From: Prevotella sp. UBA4330
GTDB taxonomy: Bacteria; Bacteroidota; Bacteroidia; Bacteroidales; Bacteroidaceae
Length of the DNA stretch: 64,000 nucleotides
NCBI GenBank assembly: GCA_002394385.1
Contig: DGTS01000011.1
Coordinates: 1-64,000 of the forward strand
Direction of reading: 5' to 3'
Under the pieces are notes generated by a model, which worked only from the letters and a program-made list of their open reading frames with translations, was not told the origin of the DNA and searched no databases. Below are positions 1 to 7,822 of this stretch, piece by piece. How positions within the stretch are numbered: the first letter of the stretch is position 1; each line of letters opens with the position of its first letter. The translations under genes were made by a program, and so were the position numbers.

Positions 1-32
1 AACCGGGTAAATCCGCTGAGCCAAACTTCTGG

Positions 33-68
33 GGTTCACTTTATATTATTGGTTCACTTTATATTATT
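33..68. repeat. Tandem duplication of an 18-bp unit, possible IS-end remnant
   Basis: Two exact adjacent copies of an 18-bp unit (33-50 and 51-68). Read on the minus strand, the stretch from about 50 to 26 resembles the left end of the IS3-family element at 21138: AAGTGAACCCC is shared exactly and about 20 of 25 bases match. It may be the scar or edge of a related element lying off the left side of the window. No transposase sequence is visible. The duplication is certain; the IS link is tentative. Confidence 0.5.
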
Positions 69-134
69 GATGACCTCAAGTGACTTTGACGAATTGACTT
101 ACGTCCAGTCCCAACAAGAATAGGCTCAATTTCA

Positions 135-182
135 CAAAAAAAAGAAGGACAAAACACAAATTAATTTGGTCTTGTCCTTCTT
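135..182 (-). terminator. Intrinsic terminator of tRNA-Arg
   Basis: An 11-bp perfect inverted repeat (142-152 with 172-182) separated by 19 bases. On the minus strand it begins 7 bases after the tRNA and is followed by a run of T (complement of 135-141). This is a standard Rho-independent layout for the tRNA transcript. Confidence 0.8.
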
Positions 183-188
183 CTTATG

Positions 189-262
189 TGACTCCGGCGG
201 GATTCAAACCCACAACCTTCTGATCCGTAGTCAGATGCTCTATTCAGTTGAGCTACGGAGCC
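189..262 (-). tRNA. tRNA-Arg (anticodon ACG)
   Basis: A 74-base cloverleaf on the minus strand. The acceptor stem GGCTCCG pairs with CGGAGTC (one G-T pair), the D stem is GCTC/GAGC, the anticodon stem is TCTGA/TCAGA with loop CTACGGA, giving anticodon ACG, and the T arm is GTGGG-TTTGAAT-CCCGC. The discriminator base is A and CCA is not encoded. ACG (read with inosine at position 34) decodes CGN arginine codons. A promoter element lies about 20 bases upstream and a terminator directly downstream, so it is a single-gene unit. Confidence 0.95.
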
Positions 263-282
263 TCATTTCTGAATTGCGAGTG

Positions 283-290
283 CAAAGGTA
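283..290 (-). promoter_or_regulatory. Promoter -7 element of tRNA-Arg
   Basis: TACCTTTG on the minus strand, a match to the Bacteroidetes sigma-ABfr -7 consensus TAnnTTTG, 20 bases upstream of the first tRNA base. Confidence 0.75.
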
Positions 291-364
291 CACAGTTTTT
301 TGTTAACAACAAAATATTTCGCATGTTTTTTTGTAAAAAAGTGGCAAAAAGCGGTTGTACAGGC

Positions 365-985
365 TTATTTCTCTATGTCTTCAGCCTTTAAATGAGGCAA
401 ACTGATGTGATATTTCACAGCAAGCAGACGCATGGCAACAACACTAAGGAAGCACACTACGGCACAAACAGCATCGCCAACATTCAGCCATGATAGAATC
501 TGGAATATCAGGCCACCGATAATACTTGCCAGCGCATAAATCTCCTTGCGGAATATCAGGGGTTCCTCGTTTATCAAAACGTCACGCACCACTCCACCTG
601 CCGCTCCTGTGATGCAACCCATTATTATGGCAACCCAAAAGGGGAAACCAAACATGAGGGACTTCTGTATTCCAGCAACGGTGAAGAAAGCAAGACCAAG
701 AGTGTCGAATATGAACCATGTGTTGTTAAGCCGCACAAGATATCGCTTGAAGATGATGACTACCACAAGCGCTATTCCCGTACATATTATATATATACTC
801 TTTGTCATCCAGAATGGAGTGGCGTCAATCATTAGGTCGCGGAGCGTTCCACCGCCGATGGCTGTAGCAAGACCGACGACATAGCCGCCGAACCAGTCGA
901 ACTGCTTGGCGGCTGCAAGTCTGATGCCAGAAATGGCGGCGGCGAATGTTCCCAGGAACTCTATGATGAAAATGAATGTTTCCAT
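365..985 (-). CDS. Trimeric intracellular cation (TRIC) channel family protein
   Basis: A 206-residue inner-membrane protein of the UPF0126/YicG-like family, now grouped with the prokaryotic TRIC cation channels. Seven hydrophobic segments are visible, arranged as two similar halves, each with a glycine-arginine-aspartate signature: GGGTLRDL near residue 45 and GGVVRDVL near residue 130. TRIC channels form homotrimers that conduct K+ and other monovalent cations; the bacterial role is poorly defined. The gene starts 18 bases after the rarA stop on the same strand and has no promoter of its own that I can see, so it is probably cotranscribed with rarA. Length is normal for the family. Confidence 0.88.
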   Translation of the reverse strand: METFIFIIEFLGTFAAAISGIRLAAAKQFDWFGGYVVGLATAIGGGTLRDLMIDATPFWMTKSIYIICTGIALVVVIIFKRYLVRLNNTWFIFDTLGLAFFTVAGIQKSLMFGFPFWVAIIMGCITGAAGGVVRDVLINEEPLIFRKEIYALASIIGGLIFQILSWLNVGDAVCAVVCFLSVVAMRLLAVKYHISLPHLKAEDIEK

Positions 986-1003
986 GATTTCAAGACGTGT
1001 AAA

Positions 1004-2281
1004 CTATTTCTTGAAGCGATCTCCCCAGCACTGGAGCATCCGCTGATATAGTTTTTCCTCAGAAGGTGAGTGCTGAGCATGCCAAAAACGCTCGTTTTGC
1101 AACTCATCTGGCAGGAACTGCTGAACTACGAAGTTGCCAGGATAATCATGGGCATACTTATAACCATCGCTATAGCCAAGGTCTGCCATAAGTTTTGTGG
1201 GGGCATTGCGTAGATGCAGAGGCACTGGCTGGTTGCCCGTTTGCTTCACCACCTCAAGTGCCTTGCCAATACCCATATATGCAGAGTTGCTCTTTGGCGA
1301 CGTTGCAAGATATACCGCACATTCGGCAAGAGGAATCCTACCCTCTGGCCACCCTATCTTCATTACAGCATCGAAAGTGGCATTGGCGAGCAGGAGAGCG
1401 TTAGGATTGGCAAGTCCGATGTCCTCAGAAGCACTGATAACCATGCGACGGGCTATGAACTGCGGGTCTTCGCCACCCTCAATCATGCGTGCCATCCAGT
1501 AGAGGGCCGCATCGGGGTCACTCCCTCGAATGCTTTTTATGAAGGCAGAAATAATGTCATAGTGCATCTCTCCGTCCTTGTCGTACGCCAAAGGGTTCTG
1601 TTGCAGGCGGTTCACCACGACATCATCGGTAACCACGACATCCTCTTTCGCTGGCGTTGCCTCAACAACAAGTTCGAGAATGTTGAGTAACTTGCGCGCG
1701 TCTCCCCCGCTATAGCGCAGCATTGCCGATGTTTCGCGTAGTTCGATGTGCCGTTTCTTCAGTTCCACATCATTCTCTATGGCCCGTCGAAGCAGTTGCA
1801 AGAGGTCCTCCTTGTCTAGGGGCTTGAGCACATATAGTTGACATCGCGAAAGCAACGGACGAATCACCTCAAACGAGGGGTTCTCCGTGGTGGCTCCGAT
1901 AAGCGTCACTATGCCTCGCTCCACTGCCCCCAGAAGCGAGTCTTGCTGGCTTTTGCTGAAACGATGAATTTCGTCAATGAAGAGTATTGGACTTGCAGAA
2001 TTAAAGAAACGCCCATTCTTTGCCCTGTCAATCACCTCGCGTACATCCTTCACTCCGCTCGTCACAGCACTCAAAGTGTAAAAAGGAGTCTCCAGTTTGT
2101 TCGCTATAATCTGCGCCAACGTTGTCTTTCCCACACCTGGCGGTCCCCATAATATAAAAGAGGAGATACGCCCTGCATCAATCATTCCACGCAAGACGGC
2201 ACCCTCGCCCACCAAATGCTTCTGCCCGATGTAATCATCAAGCGTACGAGGTCTCATTCTTTCTGCTAAAGGCTCGGCCAT
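1004..2281 (-). CDS. rarA: Replication-associated recombination protein A (RarA/MgsA, AAA+ ATPase)
   Basis: RarA is a clamp-loader-like AAA+ ATPase that acts at stalled replication forks with SSB. The protein starts MAEPLAERMRPRTLDDYIGQ, as family members do; Walker A GPPGVGKT lies at residues 46-53, Walker B as LFIDEIHRF, and the sensor stretch GATTENPSFEV follows. The C-terminal half carries the family's tetramerisation part (IKSIRGSDPDAALYWMARMIEGGEDP). I chose the ATG at 2279-2281, giving 425 residues. The frame stays open for 70 more codons upstream, but that extension is lysine- and leucine-rich, runs across the promoter and the divergent intergenic region, and is foreign to the family. 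Confidence 0.95.
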   Translation of the reverse strand: MAEPLAERMRPRTLDDYIGQKHLVGEGAVLRGMIDAGRISSFILWGPPGVGKTTLAQIIANKLETPFYTLSAVTSGVKDVREVIDRAKNGRFFNSASPILFIDEIHRFSKSQQDSLLGAVERGIVTLIGATTENPSFEVIRPLLSRCQLYVLKPLDKEDLLQLLRRAIENDVELKKRHIELRETSAMLRYSGGDARKLLNILELVVEATPAKEDVVVTDDVVVNRLQQNPLAYDKDGEMHYDIISAFIKSIRGSDPDAALYWMARMIEGGEDPQFIARRMVISASEDIGLANPNALLLANATFDAVMKIGWPEGRIPLAECAVYLATSPKSNSAYMGIGKALEVVKQTGNQPVPLHLRNAPTKLMADLGYSDGYKYAHDYPGNFVVQQFLPDELQNERFWHAQHSPSEEKLYQRMLQCWGDRFKK

Positions 2282-2290
2282 ATTATGTTG

Positions 2291-2298
2291 CAAAGTTA
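2291..2298 (-). promoter_or_regulatory. Promoter -7 element of rarA, predicts a near-leaderless mRNA
   Basis: TAACTTTG on the minus strand fits TAnnTTTG. Only 9 bases separate the end of the motif from the rarA ATG. If transcription starts 4-7 bases downstream, as is usual for this promoter class, the 5' leader is only a few bases long. Confidence 0.7.
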
Positions 2299-2392
2299 TA
2301 TATTTAAAATGTAAAAACGCAAGATGACAGAGTTTTTTTTCGTTGTTAGTATTTTTTTTCAAATAAAAACTTGGAAATAAGATTTTATATAG

Positions 2393-2400
2393 TATTTTTG
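2393..2400 (+). promoter_or_regulatory. Promoter -7 element of the 2427 gene
   Basis: TATTTTTG fits TAnnTTTG, with a TTGG about 20 bases upstream in the place of the -33 element. It gives a leader of about 20 bases to the ATG at 2427 and is divergent from the rarA promoter. Confidence 0.7.
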
Positions 2401-2426
2401 CAACCGAATAAAGCAATATAATTAAT

Positions 2427-3233
2427 ATGAAAGATACGGCAAACAAAAATTTGACGCTTAAGACACTGAACAAGAGCAACGTATGGGACATTCAGGAGAA
2501 CGATATTTTCCGTATGGTGGAATCGGCACAAAAGGATGCGGACCTGAAAGACAACATGCGCCATTACTTAGATATCATCAAAAGCGCTTTCGACATTGAA
2601 GAAGTGAAGATTGACAAGCCAGAAGTCATCAAAAAATACGAGGCAAGAGGTTTCAAGGTTGCACAGATAAAGAGCGATGACAACGAGAAGGTGAAATGGG
2701 CAATAAAGAAACACCCTATCACCCGTGTAACCGACCTTACATACGAGAACATAGGCCATATATCGGCTGCAAAACTCATTGAAGTACTTGACCGAAACTT
2801 CGGTGGAGGATGGGACTCTCTGTCGCAGAGCATCCAAGACATCATTCAGCACGGCTTCGACATCAGCACCACCACCCTGCCAGCCGACCGTCTTCACAAG
2901 AAGGGAGGCATGTACGAGAAGAAGGTAGCCGATGGATATGAGGTTCTCGAGATTCAGAAAGGCAGTTGGACTGAGGCTATCTTTGCCAAGGAAAAACCGA
3001 AGGTGGAACGTCAGCGCACCAAGTTCGATGTCAACGACGATGAGGAAGAGCGTTACGATGACGACAACTACGATGAGGACGAAGAAATCATCGACAACTA
3101 CAACAACGAGGACGATGAGGATGACTTCGACGACGACAAACTCACGGAGGAAAGTTATCGAACGACAATAGAGGAAGACCCCGACTCACTGTCACTCGAG
3201 GCGGCCGACATTGTTGAGGAAGATGACTATTAG
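2427..3233 (+). CDS. Conserved hypothetical protein with a long acidic C-terminal tail
   Basis: A 268-residue cytoplasmic protein with no signal peptide or membrane segment. I do not recognise a named domain. Residues 1-190 look globular: helices around residues 20-60, a segment ending in TYENIGHISAAKLIEVLDRN near residue 110, and a lysine-rich stretch VERQRTKFDVN that ends the folded part. From about residue 200 to the end the chain is dominated by D and E with scattered Y and N, so it is probably disordered and strongly negative. The layout recalls the RNA polymerase delta subunit of Firmicutes, but I see no sequence match. It has its own promoter and is divergent from rarA. Confidence 0.8.
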   Translation: MKDTANKNLTLKTLNKSNVWDIQENDIFRMVESAQKDADLKDNMRHYLDIIKSAFDIEEVKIDKPEVIKKYEARGFKVAQIKSDDNEKVKWAIKKHPITRVTDLTYENIGHISAAKLIEVLDRNFGGGWDSLSQSIQDIIQHGFDISTTTLPADRLHKKGGMYEKKVADGYEVLEIQKGSWTEAIFAKEKPKVERQRTKFDVNDDEEERYDDDNYDEDEEIIDNYNNEDDEDDFDDDKLTEESYRTTIEEDPDSLSLEAADIVEEDDY

Positions 3234-3262
3234 AATCACGAAGATTTCTCAAAAATTATAAT

Positions 3263-3303
3263 TTACGAATGTTGAACAGGCATAGCCAATTCAACATTCG
3301 TAA
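3263..3303. terminator. Bidirectional hairpin between convergent genes
   Basis: A perfect 14-bp inverted repeat (3263-3276 with 3290-3303) with a 13-base loop lies between the stop codons of the convergent genes at 2427-3233 and 3308-4108 and is flanked by A- and T-rich runs. It probably terminates both. The arm TTACGAATGTTGAA also occurs at 32040-32053 in a repeat-rich intergenic region. Confidence 0.65.
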
Positions 3304-3307
3304 TTAT

Positions 3308-4108
3308 TTATCGTGTAGTTATGTGAAAGCAACTCTGCTTCACTTCATATTTCACGTAGCAACGCTCGCTTACACGCATATCACGCAACACCTCGCTCAG
3401 TATCCATTTCAACTGGTCATCACGCGTAGGTGTGGAAACAGGGTTATAGCGTGTGTATGAAATGTCGAAAGTGGTGCCATACATGTGACAACTGTTTTCT
3501 GTCGCGTTCTTATTGTGACGGCGCAGAATAGCAACGTCCTCACGCGTCCTGGTGGCACTGGTAACAATAAAGCGGTTCAGCGGAAGCCCCTTCACTTGAA
3601 GGCTGTCGAAAAAAGCCCTGCCTATGTCGTTAAGCAGCGTTGCCGCACGCGGCACAAGATAAGGAATGCTTCGCGTCATCGGGTCGATGTCGTAATAAGG
3701 ATTGGCACCGATATAGACGAGAGATGTCTTGCTACTCTCGGCATCGGCACGGTGTTCCACAGGACTTACACCATACTTCTGTGCCGCAAGCATCTGAAGA
3801 TCGTTAGAGTCGGGAAAAGCCTCCTTATAGTTGTTCACACTCAAAATCTTGTTTTTCAATATGTTGCCAGCCGAATCAAAGAATTTTGACGGTTTTATAT
3901 TCAATGGTTTAGAGTCAGGTTCTTGCCTTTGAGGAACATCGCTTTCAGTCTTTGTCTCTGCTATAACGGTGCTGTCTGTCACTACGTCACCCTGCATGGC
4001 AATCCTTTTATCTGCCACCGAGGGGAAGAAGCAACGCACCAGAGCCAGCAGGACAACAACGATGCCAAACCCTTCCAAGTATCTATTTTTTGTTATCTTA
4101 AACTTCAT
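3308..4108 (-). CDS. DUF5715 family protein, membrane-anchored, M15-peptidase-like motif
   Basis: A 266-residue protein with an N-terminal hydrophobic anchor (about residues 13-28) and a polar linker to about residue 75; the rest should sit in the periplasm. The sequence resembles the Bacteroidetes DUF5715 family. Near the C terminus it carries N-S-C-H208-M-Y-G-T-T-F-D215, which has the H-x6-D spacing of the SxHxxGxAxD zinc motif in M15 D-Ala-D-Ala peptidases, and a final histidine (H262) in FHITT that could be the third ligand. An R187 in TRTRED precedes the motif, as an arginine does in VanX/VanY-type enzymes. A peptidoglycan role is therefore plausible but inferred. It is a single gene, convergent with the upstream gene. 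Confidence 0.75.
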   Translation of the reverse strand: MKFKITKNRYLEGFGIVVVLLALVRCFFPSVADKRIAMQGDVVTDSTVIAETKTESDVPQRQEPDSKPLNIKPSKFFDSAGNILKNKILSVNNYKEAFPDSNDLQMLAAQKYGVSPVEHRADAESSKTSLVYIGANPYYDIDPMTRSIPYLVPRAATLLNDIGRAFFDSLQVKGLPLNRFIVTSATRTREDVAILRRHNKNATENSCHMYGTTFDISYTRYNPVSTPTRDDQLKWILSEVLRDMRVSERCYVKYEVKQSCFHITTR

Positions 4109-4127
4109 AAAAGTCGTATTCGAGTGG

Positions 4128-4135
4128 CAAAGTTA
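4128..4135 (-). promoter_or_regulatory. Promoter -7 element of the DUF5715 gene
   Basis: TAACTTTG on the minus strand, 19 bases before the ATG at 4108, fits TAnnTTTG. Confidence 0.65.
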
Positions 4136-4222
4136 ATAGTTTTTTCCGACATTTGCCCTATTTTCAATCAAAAGATGTAAGTTTAAGTATAAAATAAAAA
4201 AAAAGGAAGTGGATTATCGAAT

Positions 4223-4238
4223 TATTTTTGTAATTTTG
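4223..4238 (+). promoter_or_regulatory. Tandem -7 elements upstream of phoH
   Basis: Two overlapping-register candidates lie back to back: TATTTTTG (4223-4230) and TAATTTTG (4231-4238). Either would give a leader of about 55-65 bases to the GTG at 4299. They probably drive the phoH-purC-ubiE-aroE-purM run. Confidence 0.6.
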
Positions 4239-4298
4239 CACGTGATTTTTATATATAAGAAATAAACATTCTTAGCAAGAAAAAGTAAAGAAGACATC

Positions 4299-5282
4299 GT
4301 GACAGAGAAGCATATAGTACTCGAAGACATAGATCCCGTAGTGTTCTATGGTGTTGGAAACAACCACCTCCAGATGATTAAGGCGCTCTTTCCGAAATTG
4401 CGCATCGTGGCACGTGACAACGTGCTGCGCGTTATTGGCGACAACGAGCAGATTGGACATTTCGAGGAGAGCATTGAGACTATGCGCCGTCACGTCCTGA
4501 AATACAACTCCATCAGCGAGGAAGACATCCTTGACATCGCAAACGGCAGAAAGACAAAAGACGACGCCGTAAAAGACGTGGTGGTTTACAGCATCTCTGG
4601 CCGTCCTATAAAGGCAAGAAGCGAGAACCAACAGAAACTTATCGATGCCTTCGAGAGTGACGACATGATTTTCGCCGTGGGACCTGCCGGGACGGGAAAG
4701 ACCTATCTCAGCATTGCACTTGCCGTGAAAGCGATGAAGGAGAAGCAGGCAAAGAAAATCATCCTGTCAAGACCTGCCGTAGAGGCTGGTGAGAAACTGG
4801 GGTTCCTGCCAGGCGACATGAAGGACAAGATAGACCCCTATCTGCAACCGCTCTACGATGCTCTGGAGGACATGATACCCGCAGTGAAACTACAAGACAT
4901 GATGGACAAGCACATCATACAGATAGCACCGCTTGCCTTCATGCGAGGACGAACACTCAGCGATGCCGTGGTTATTCTCGACGAGGCTCAGAACACGACA
5001 TCGGCTCAACTAAGGATGTTCCTCACACGCATGGGCTGGAATACCAAAATGATTATTACCGGCGACATGACACAGATAGACCTGCCCAACGACACGCGAA
5101 GTGGACTTCGCGAGGCAATGAAAATTCTGAAAGGTGTGGAGGGTATCTCGTTTATCGAACTGAACAAGAAAGACATTGTGCGCCACAAACTGGTAACGCG
5201 AATCGTAAACGCATATGAGGCGTACGACAAGGATAAAGCCCAAAGCAAAGCGGGCGACAACAACCAGAAAGAGAACAAATAG
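4299..5282 (+). CDS. phoH: PhoH family ATPase
   Basis: A 327-residue cytoplasmic P-loop ATPase of the PhoH/YbeZ type, linked in other bacteria to RNA metabolism and ribosome maturation. A KH-like N-terminal part (about residues 1-100) is followed by Walker A GPAGTGKTYLS near residue 128 and Walker B VVILDEAQNTT near residue 228, with the conserved TRMGWNTKMIITGD segment after it. The start is a GTG: no ATG exists upstream in frame, and MTEKHIVLEDID fits the family start. It is first in a run of same-strand genes; purC follows after 16 bases. Confidence 0.93.
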   Translation: MTEKHIVLEDIDPVVFYGVGNNHLQMIKALFPKLRIVARDNVLRVIGDNEQIGHFEESIETMRRHVLKYNSISEEDILDIANGRKTKDDAVKDVVVYSISGRPIKARSENQQKLIDAFESDDMIFAVGPAGTGKTYLSIALAVKAMKEKQAKKIILSRPAVEAGEKLGFLPGDMKDKIDPYLQPLYDALEDMIPAVKLQDMMDKHIIQIAPLAFMRGRTLSDAVVILDEAQNTTSAQLRMFLTRMGWNTKMIITGDMTQIDLPNDTRSGLREAMKILKGVEGISFIELNKKDIVRHKLVTRIVNAYEAYDKDKAQSKAGDNNQKENK

Positions 5283-5298
5283 ATTAAAATATAATAAG

Positions 5299-6246
5299 AT
5301 GAAAGCATTAACGAAGACTGATTTTCATTTCGAAGGACAGAAGAGTGTTTATCATGGTAAGGTGCGCGATGTCTATGACATCAACGACGACCTTCTGGTT
5401 ATGGTGGCTACCGACCGAATCTCGGCATTCGACGTGGTTCTGCCAAAGGGAATCCCATTTAAGGGGCAAGTGCTTAACCAGATTGCAGCCAAGTTCCTTG
5501 ACACCACCACCGACATCTGCCCTAACTGGAAACTTGCCACTCCCGACCCAATGGTAACAGTAGGACTGAAATGTGAGGGATTCCGTGTTGAGATGATTAT
5601 CCGTTCTATTCTCACTGGCTCGGCCTGGCGCGAATACAAGAATGGCTGCCGCGAACTGTGCGGAGTGAAACTGCCCGAAGGTATGCGTGAGAACGAGCGC
5701 TTCCCAGAACCTATCATCACGCCTACGACAAAGGCTGACGAAGGACACGACATGAACATCTCTAAGGAAGAGATTATTGCACAAGGCATCGTGTCGAAGG
5801 AAGACTACGAGGTGATGGAAAACTATACCCGCAAGATATTCGCTCGCGGACAGGAAATTGCTGCCAAGCAGGGACTCATTCTCGTTGATACAAAATACGA
5901 GTTCGGCAAACGCGACGGAAAGGTATATCTCATAGACGAGATTCACACGCCCGACTCCAGCCGCTATTTCTATGCTGACGGTTATGAGGAGAAACTGGCT
6001 AAAGGCGAACCTCAGAGGCAACTATCAAAGGAGTTTGTCCGCCAGTGGCTCATCGAGCACAACTTCATGAACGAGCCAGGACAAGTGATGCCTGAGATTA
6101 CGGACGAATATGCTGAAAGCGTGAGCGACCGCTACATCGAACTCTATGAGCACATCACAGGCGAGAAGTTCGACAAGGCAACCGAAGAAGGCGACATCGC
6201 CGCACGCATAGAGAAGAATGTCAAGGACTATCTGGCATCTCTCTAA
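5299..6246 (+). CDS. purC: Phosphoribosylaminoimidazole-succinocarboxamide synthase (SAICAR synthase)
   Basis: Catalyses the ATP-dependent joining of aspartate to CAIR in step 8 of de novo purine synthesis. The 315-residue protein begins MKALTKTDFHFEGQKSVYHGKVRDVYDI; the VYHGKVRD stretch and the SAW-REY signature (LTGSAWREYKNG) mark the family, as does LVDTKYEFG with LIDEIHTPDSSRY. The ATG at 5299 was preferred over an open upstream extension that overlaps phoH. The length is typical of the longer SAICAR synthases of Bacteroidetes. purM, for an earlier step of the same pathway, lies 1.6 kb downstream on the same strand. Confidence 0.96.
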   Translation: MKALTKTDFHFEGQKSVYHGKVRDVYDINDDLLVMVATDRISAFDVVLPKGIPFKGQVLNQIAAKFLDTTTDICPNWKLATPDPMVTVGLKCEGFRVEMIIRSILTGSAWREYKNGCRELCGVKLPEGMRENERFPEPIITPTTKADEGHDMNISKEEIIAQGIVSKEDYEVMENYTRKIFARGQEIAAKQGLILVDTKYEFGKRDGKVYLIDEIHTPDSSRYFYADGYEEKLAKGEPQRQLSKEFVRQWLIEHNFMNEPGQVMPEITDEYAESVSDRYIELYEHITGEKFDKATEEGDIAARIEKNVKDYLASL

Positions 6247-6279
6247 CAGCAGTTGGCAATCACCCGCTCTTATAATAAG

Positions 6280-7014
6280 ATGTATAAGCAGGAAACGATA
6301 AAACCTTACGAAGAGGGCAAGGAGAAGGCGAAACAGGTGGAGGAGATGTTCGACAACATCGCCCCCAACTACGACACACTGAACCATCGCCTCTCATGGG
6401 ACATCGACAAGGGCTGGCGGCGAAAGGCGATAAAACAACTCATGACGTTCAAGCCAAAGAAGATGCTCGACATAGCAACTGGCACGGGCGACTTTGCCAT
6501 ACTTGCCGCACAGATGCTTTCGCCTGAAGAACTCATAGGTGCCGACATCTCTGAAGGGATGATGGAGATAGGACGAAAAAAGGTGAAACAGGCTTCGCTC
6601 GACAACATCATATCGTTCAAGAAAGAAGACTGCCTTAGCCTAACCTTTGCCGACAACACTTTCGATGCCGTGACGGCTGCCTTCGGAATAAGAAACTTCC
6701 AAGACCTCGATAAAGGCCTCAGCGAGATGTGCCGAGTGCTGAAACCGGGAGGGCATCTAAGCATAGTGGAACTTACCCAACCCGTGAGTTTTCCCATGAA
6801 GCAACTGTTCTGGATATACAGTCACACCTTCCTGCCGCTTTACGGAAAGATCGTCTCTAAAGACAAGAGCGCATACCGTTACCTCACGGCCACCATCGAG
6901 GCTTTCCCGCAGGGAGAGACAATGATGGACATACTCAAGAAAGCGGGGTTCAGCAATGCGCAGTTCCGCCGCCTCACCTTCGGCATCTGCACTCTCTATC
7001 TGGCATCTAAGTAA
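6280..7014 (+). CDS. ubiE: Demethylmenaquinone methyltransferase (UbiE/MenG)
   Basis: An S-adenosylmethionine-dependent C-methyltransferase; in this anaerobe-type genome the substrate should be demethylmenaquinone, in the last step of menaquinone synthesis. The 244-residue protein shows the family N terminus FDNIAPNYDTLNHRLSWDID, the SAM-binding motif LDIATGTGDFA, and the UbiE signatures GADISEGMM and VTAAFGIRNFQD. I start it at the ATG at 6280; a TTG nine codons upstream is open but not needed. It lies 33 bases after purC and is probably cotranscribed. Confidence 0.94.
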   Translation: MYKQETIKPYEEGKEKAKQVEEMFDNIAPNYDTLNHRLSWDIDKGWRRKAIKQLMTFKPKKMLDIATGTGDFAILAAQMLSPEELIGADISEGMMEIGRKKVKQASLDNIISFKKEDCLSLTFADNTFDAVTAAFGIRNFQDLDKGLSEMCRVLKPGGHLSIVELTQPVSFPMKQLFWIYSHTFLPLYGKIVSKDKSAYRYLTATIEAFPQGETMMDILKKAGFSNAQFRRLTFGICTLYLASK

Positions 7015-7055
7015 AAGAATGAGGACATAAAAGTACTAATATAAACACAAACATT

Positions 7056-7799
7056 ATGGACAAGTACGGTTTGATAGGCTTCCCCTTGGGACATTCCTTC
7101 TCTATCAGTTACTTCAACGAGAAGTTTGCCAACGAGAATATCAATGCGCGCTACATCAACTTTGAGATTCCTTCAATTGATGAACTGCCCGAAGTATTGG
7201 CGAGAAACCCCGAACTTCGCGGGCTCAACGTCACCATTCCCTACAAGGAGAAAGTGATGGAGTTTCTCGACTATATAAGTCCTGAAGCGAGAGCCATCGG
7301 AGCCGTAAATGTCATCAGTGTTGAGCATAAAGGGACCAAGACCACGCTGAAAGGCTTCAACAGTGATGTTATAGGATTCACACGAAGCATCGAGCCAATG
7401 CTGGAGAGTTGCCACAAGAAAGCACTCATTCTGGGCACAGGCGGCGCATCGAAAGCCATCAACTATGGGCTTCGGTCACTCGGACTCGAAACAGTGTTCG
7501 TAAGCAGATATGAGCGGCCAGGCACTATACAGTATGACAAGATAACACCCGATGTGGTGAAGGAGTATAACGTTATTGTCAACTGCACGCCATGCGGCAT
7601 GTATCCTCACACCAACGAGTGCCCCAACTTACCATACGATGCCATGGACGAGCATAATATACTTTATGACCTCATTTATAATCCTGATGAGACATTGTTC
7701 CTCGAGAAAGGCGCGGCACGCGGAGCCACGGTGAAGAACGGTCTTGAAATGCTTCTACTGCAGGCATTTGCCTCATGGGAGTTCTGGCATGGTAAATAA
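7056..7799 (+). CDS. aroE: Shikimate dehydrogenase
   Basis: Reduces 3-dehydroshikimate to shikimate with NADPH in the aromatic amino acid pathway. The 247-residue sequence has the shikimate-binding SFSISYFNEKF near residue 12, the catalytic lysine in NVTIPYKEKV, the nucleotide-binding GTGGASKA, and a C-terminal NGLEMLLLQA helix. At 247 residues it is shorter than the E. coli enzyme (272) but complete. It sits 41 bases after ubiE and 23 bases before purM. Confidence 0.94.
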   Translation: MDKYGLIGFPLGHSFSISYFNEKFANENINARYINFEIPSIDELPEVLARNPELRGLNVTIPYKEKVMEFLDYISPEARAIGAVNVISVEHKGTKTTLKGFNSDVIGFTRSIEPMLESCHKKALILGTGGASKAINYGLRSLGLETVFVSRYERPGTIQYDKITPDVVKEYNVIVNCTPCGMYPHTNECPNLPYDAMDEHNILYDLIYNPDETLFLEKGAARGATVKNGLEMLLLQAFASWEFWHGK

Positions 7800-7822
7800 T
7801 TGATAATTGACAACCGATAGTT

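Noticed and set aside
2282..2491. 70-codon N-terminal extension of rarA
   Set aside because: It crosses the rarA promoter and the promoter region of the divergent gene, and family members start at MAEPLAERMRP.
5308..6021. Long minus-strand open frame inside purC
   Set aside because: A shadow of purC caused by codon composition; purC is clearly coding and the shadow has no family features.
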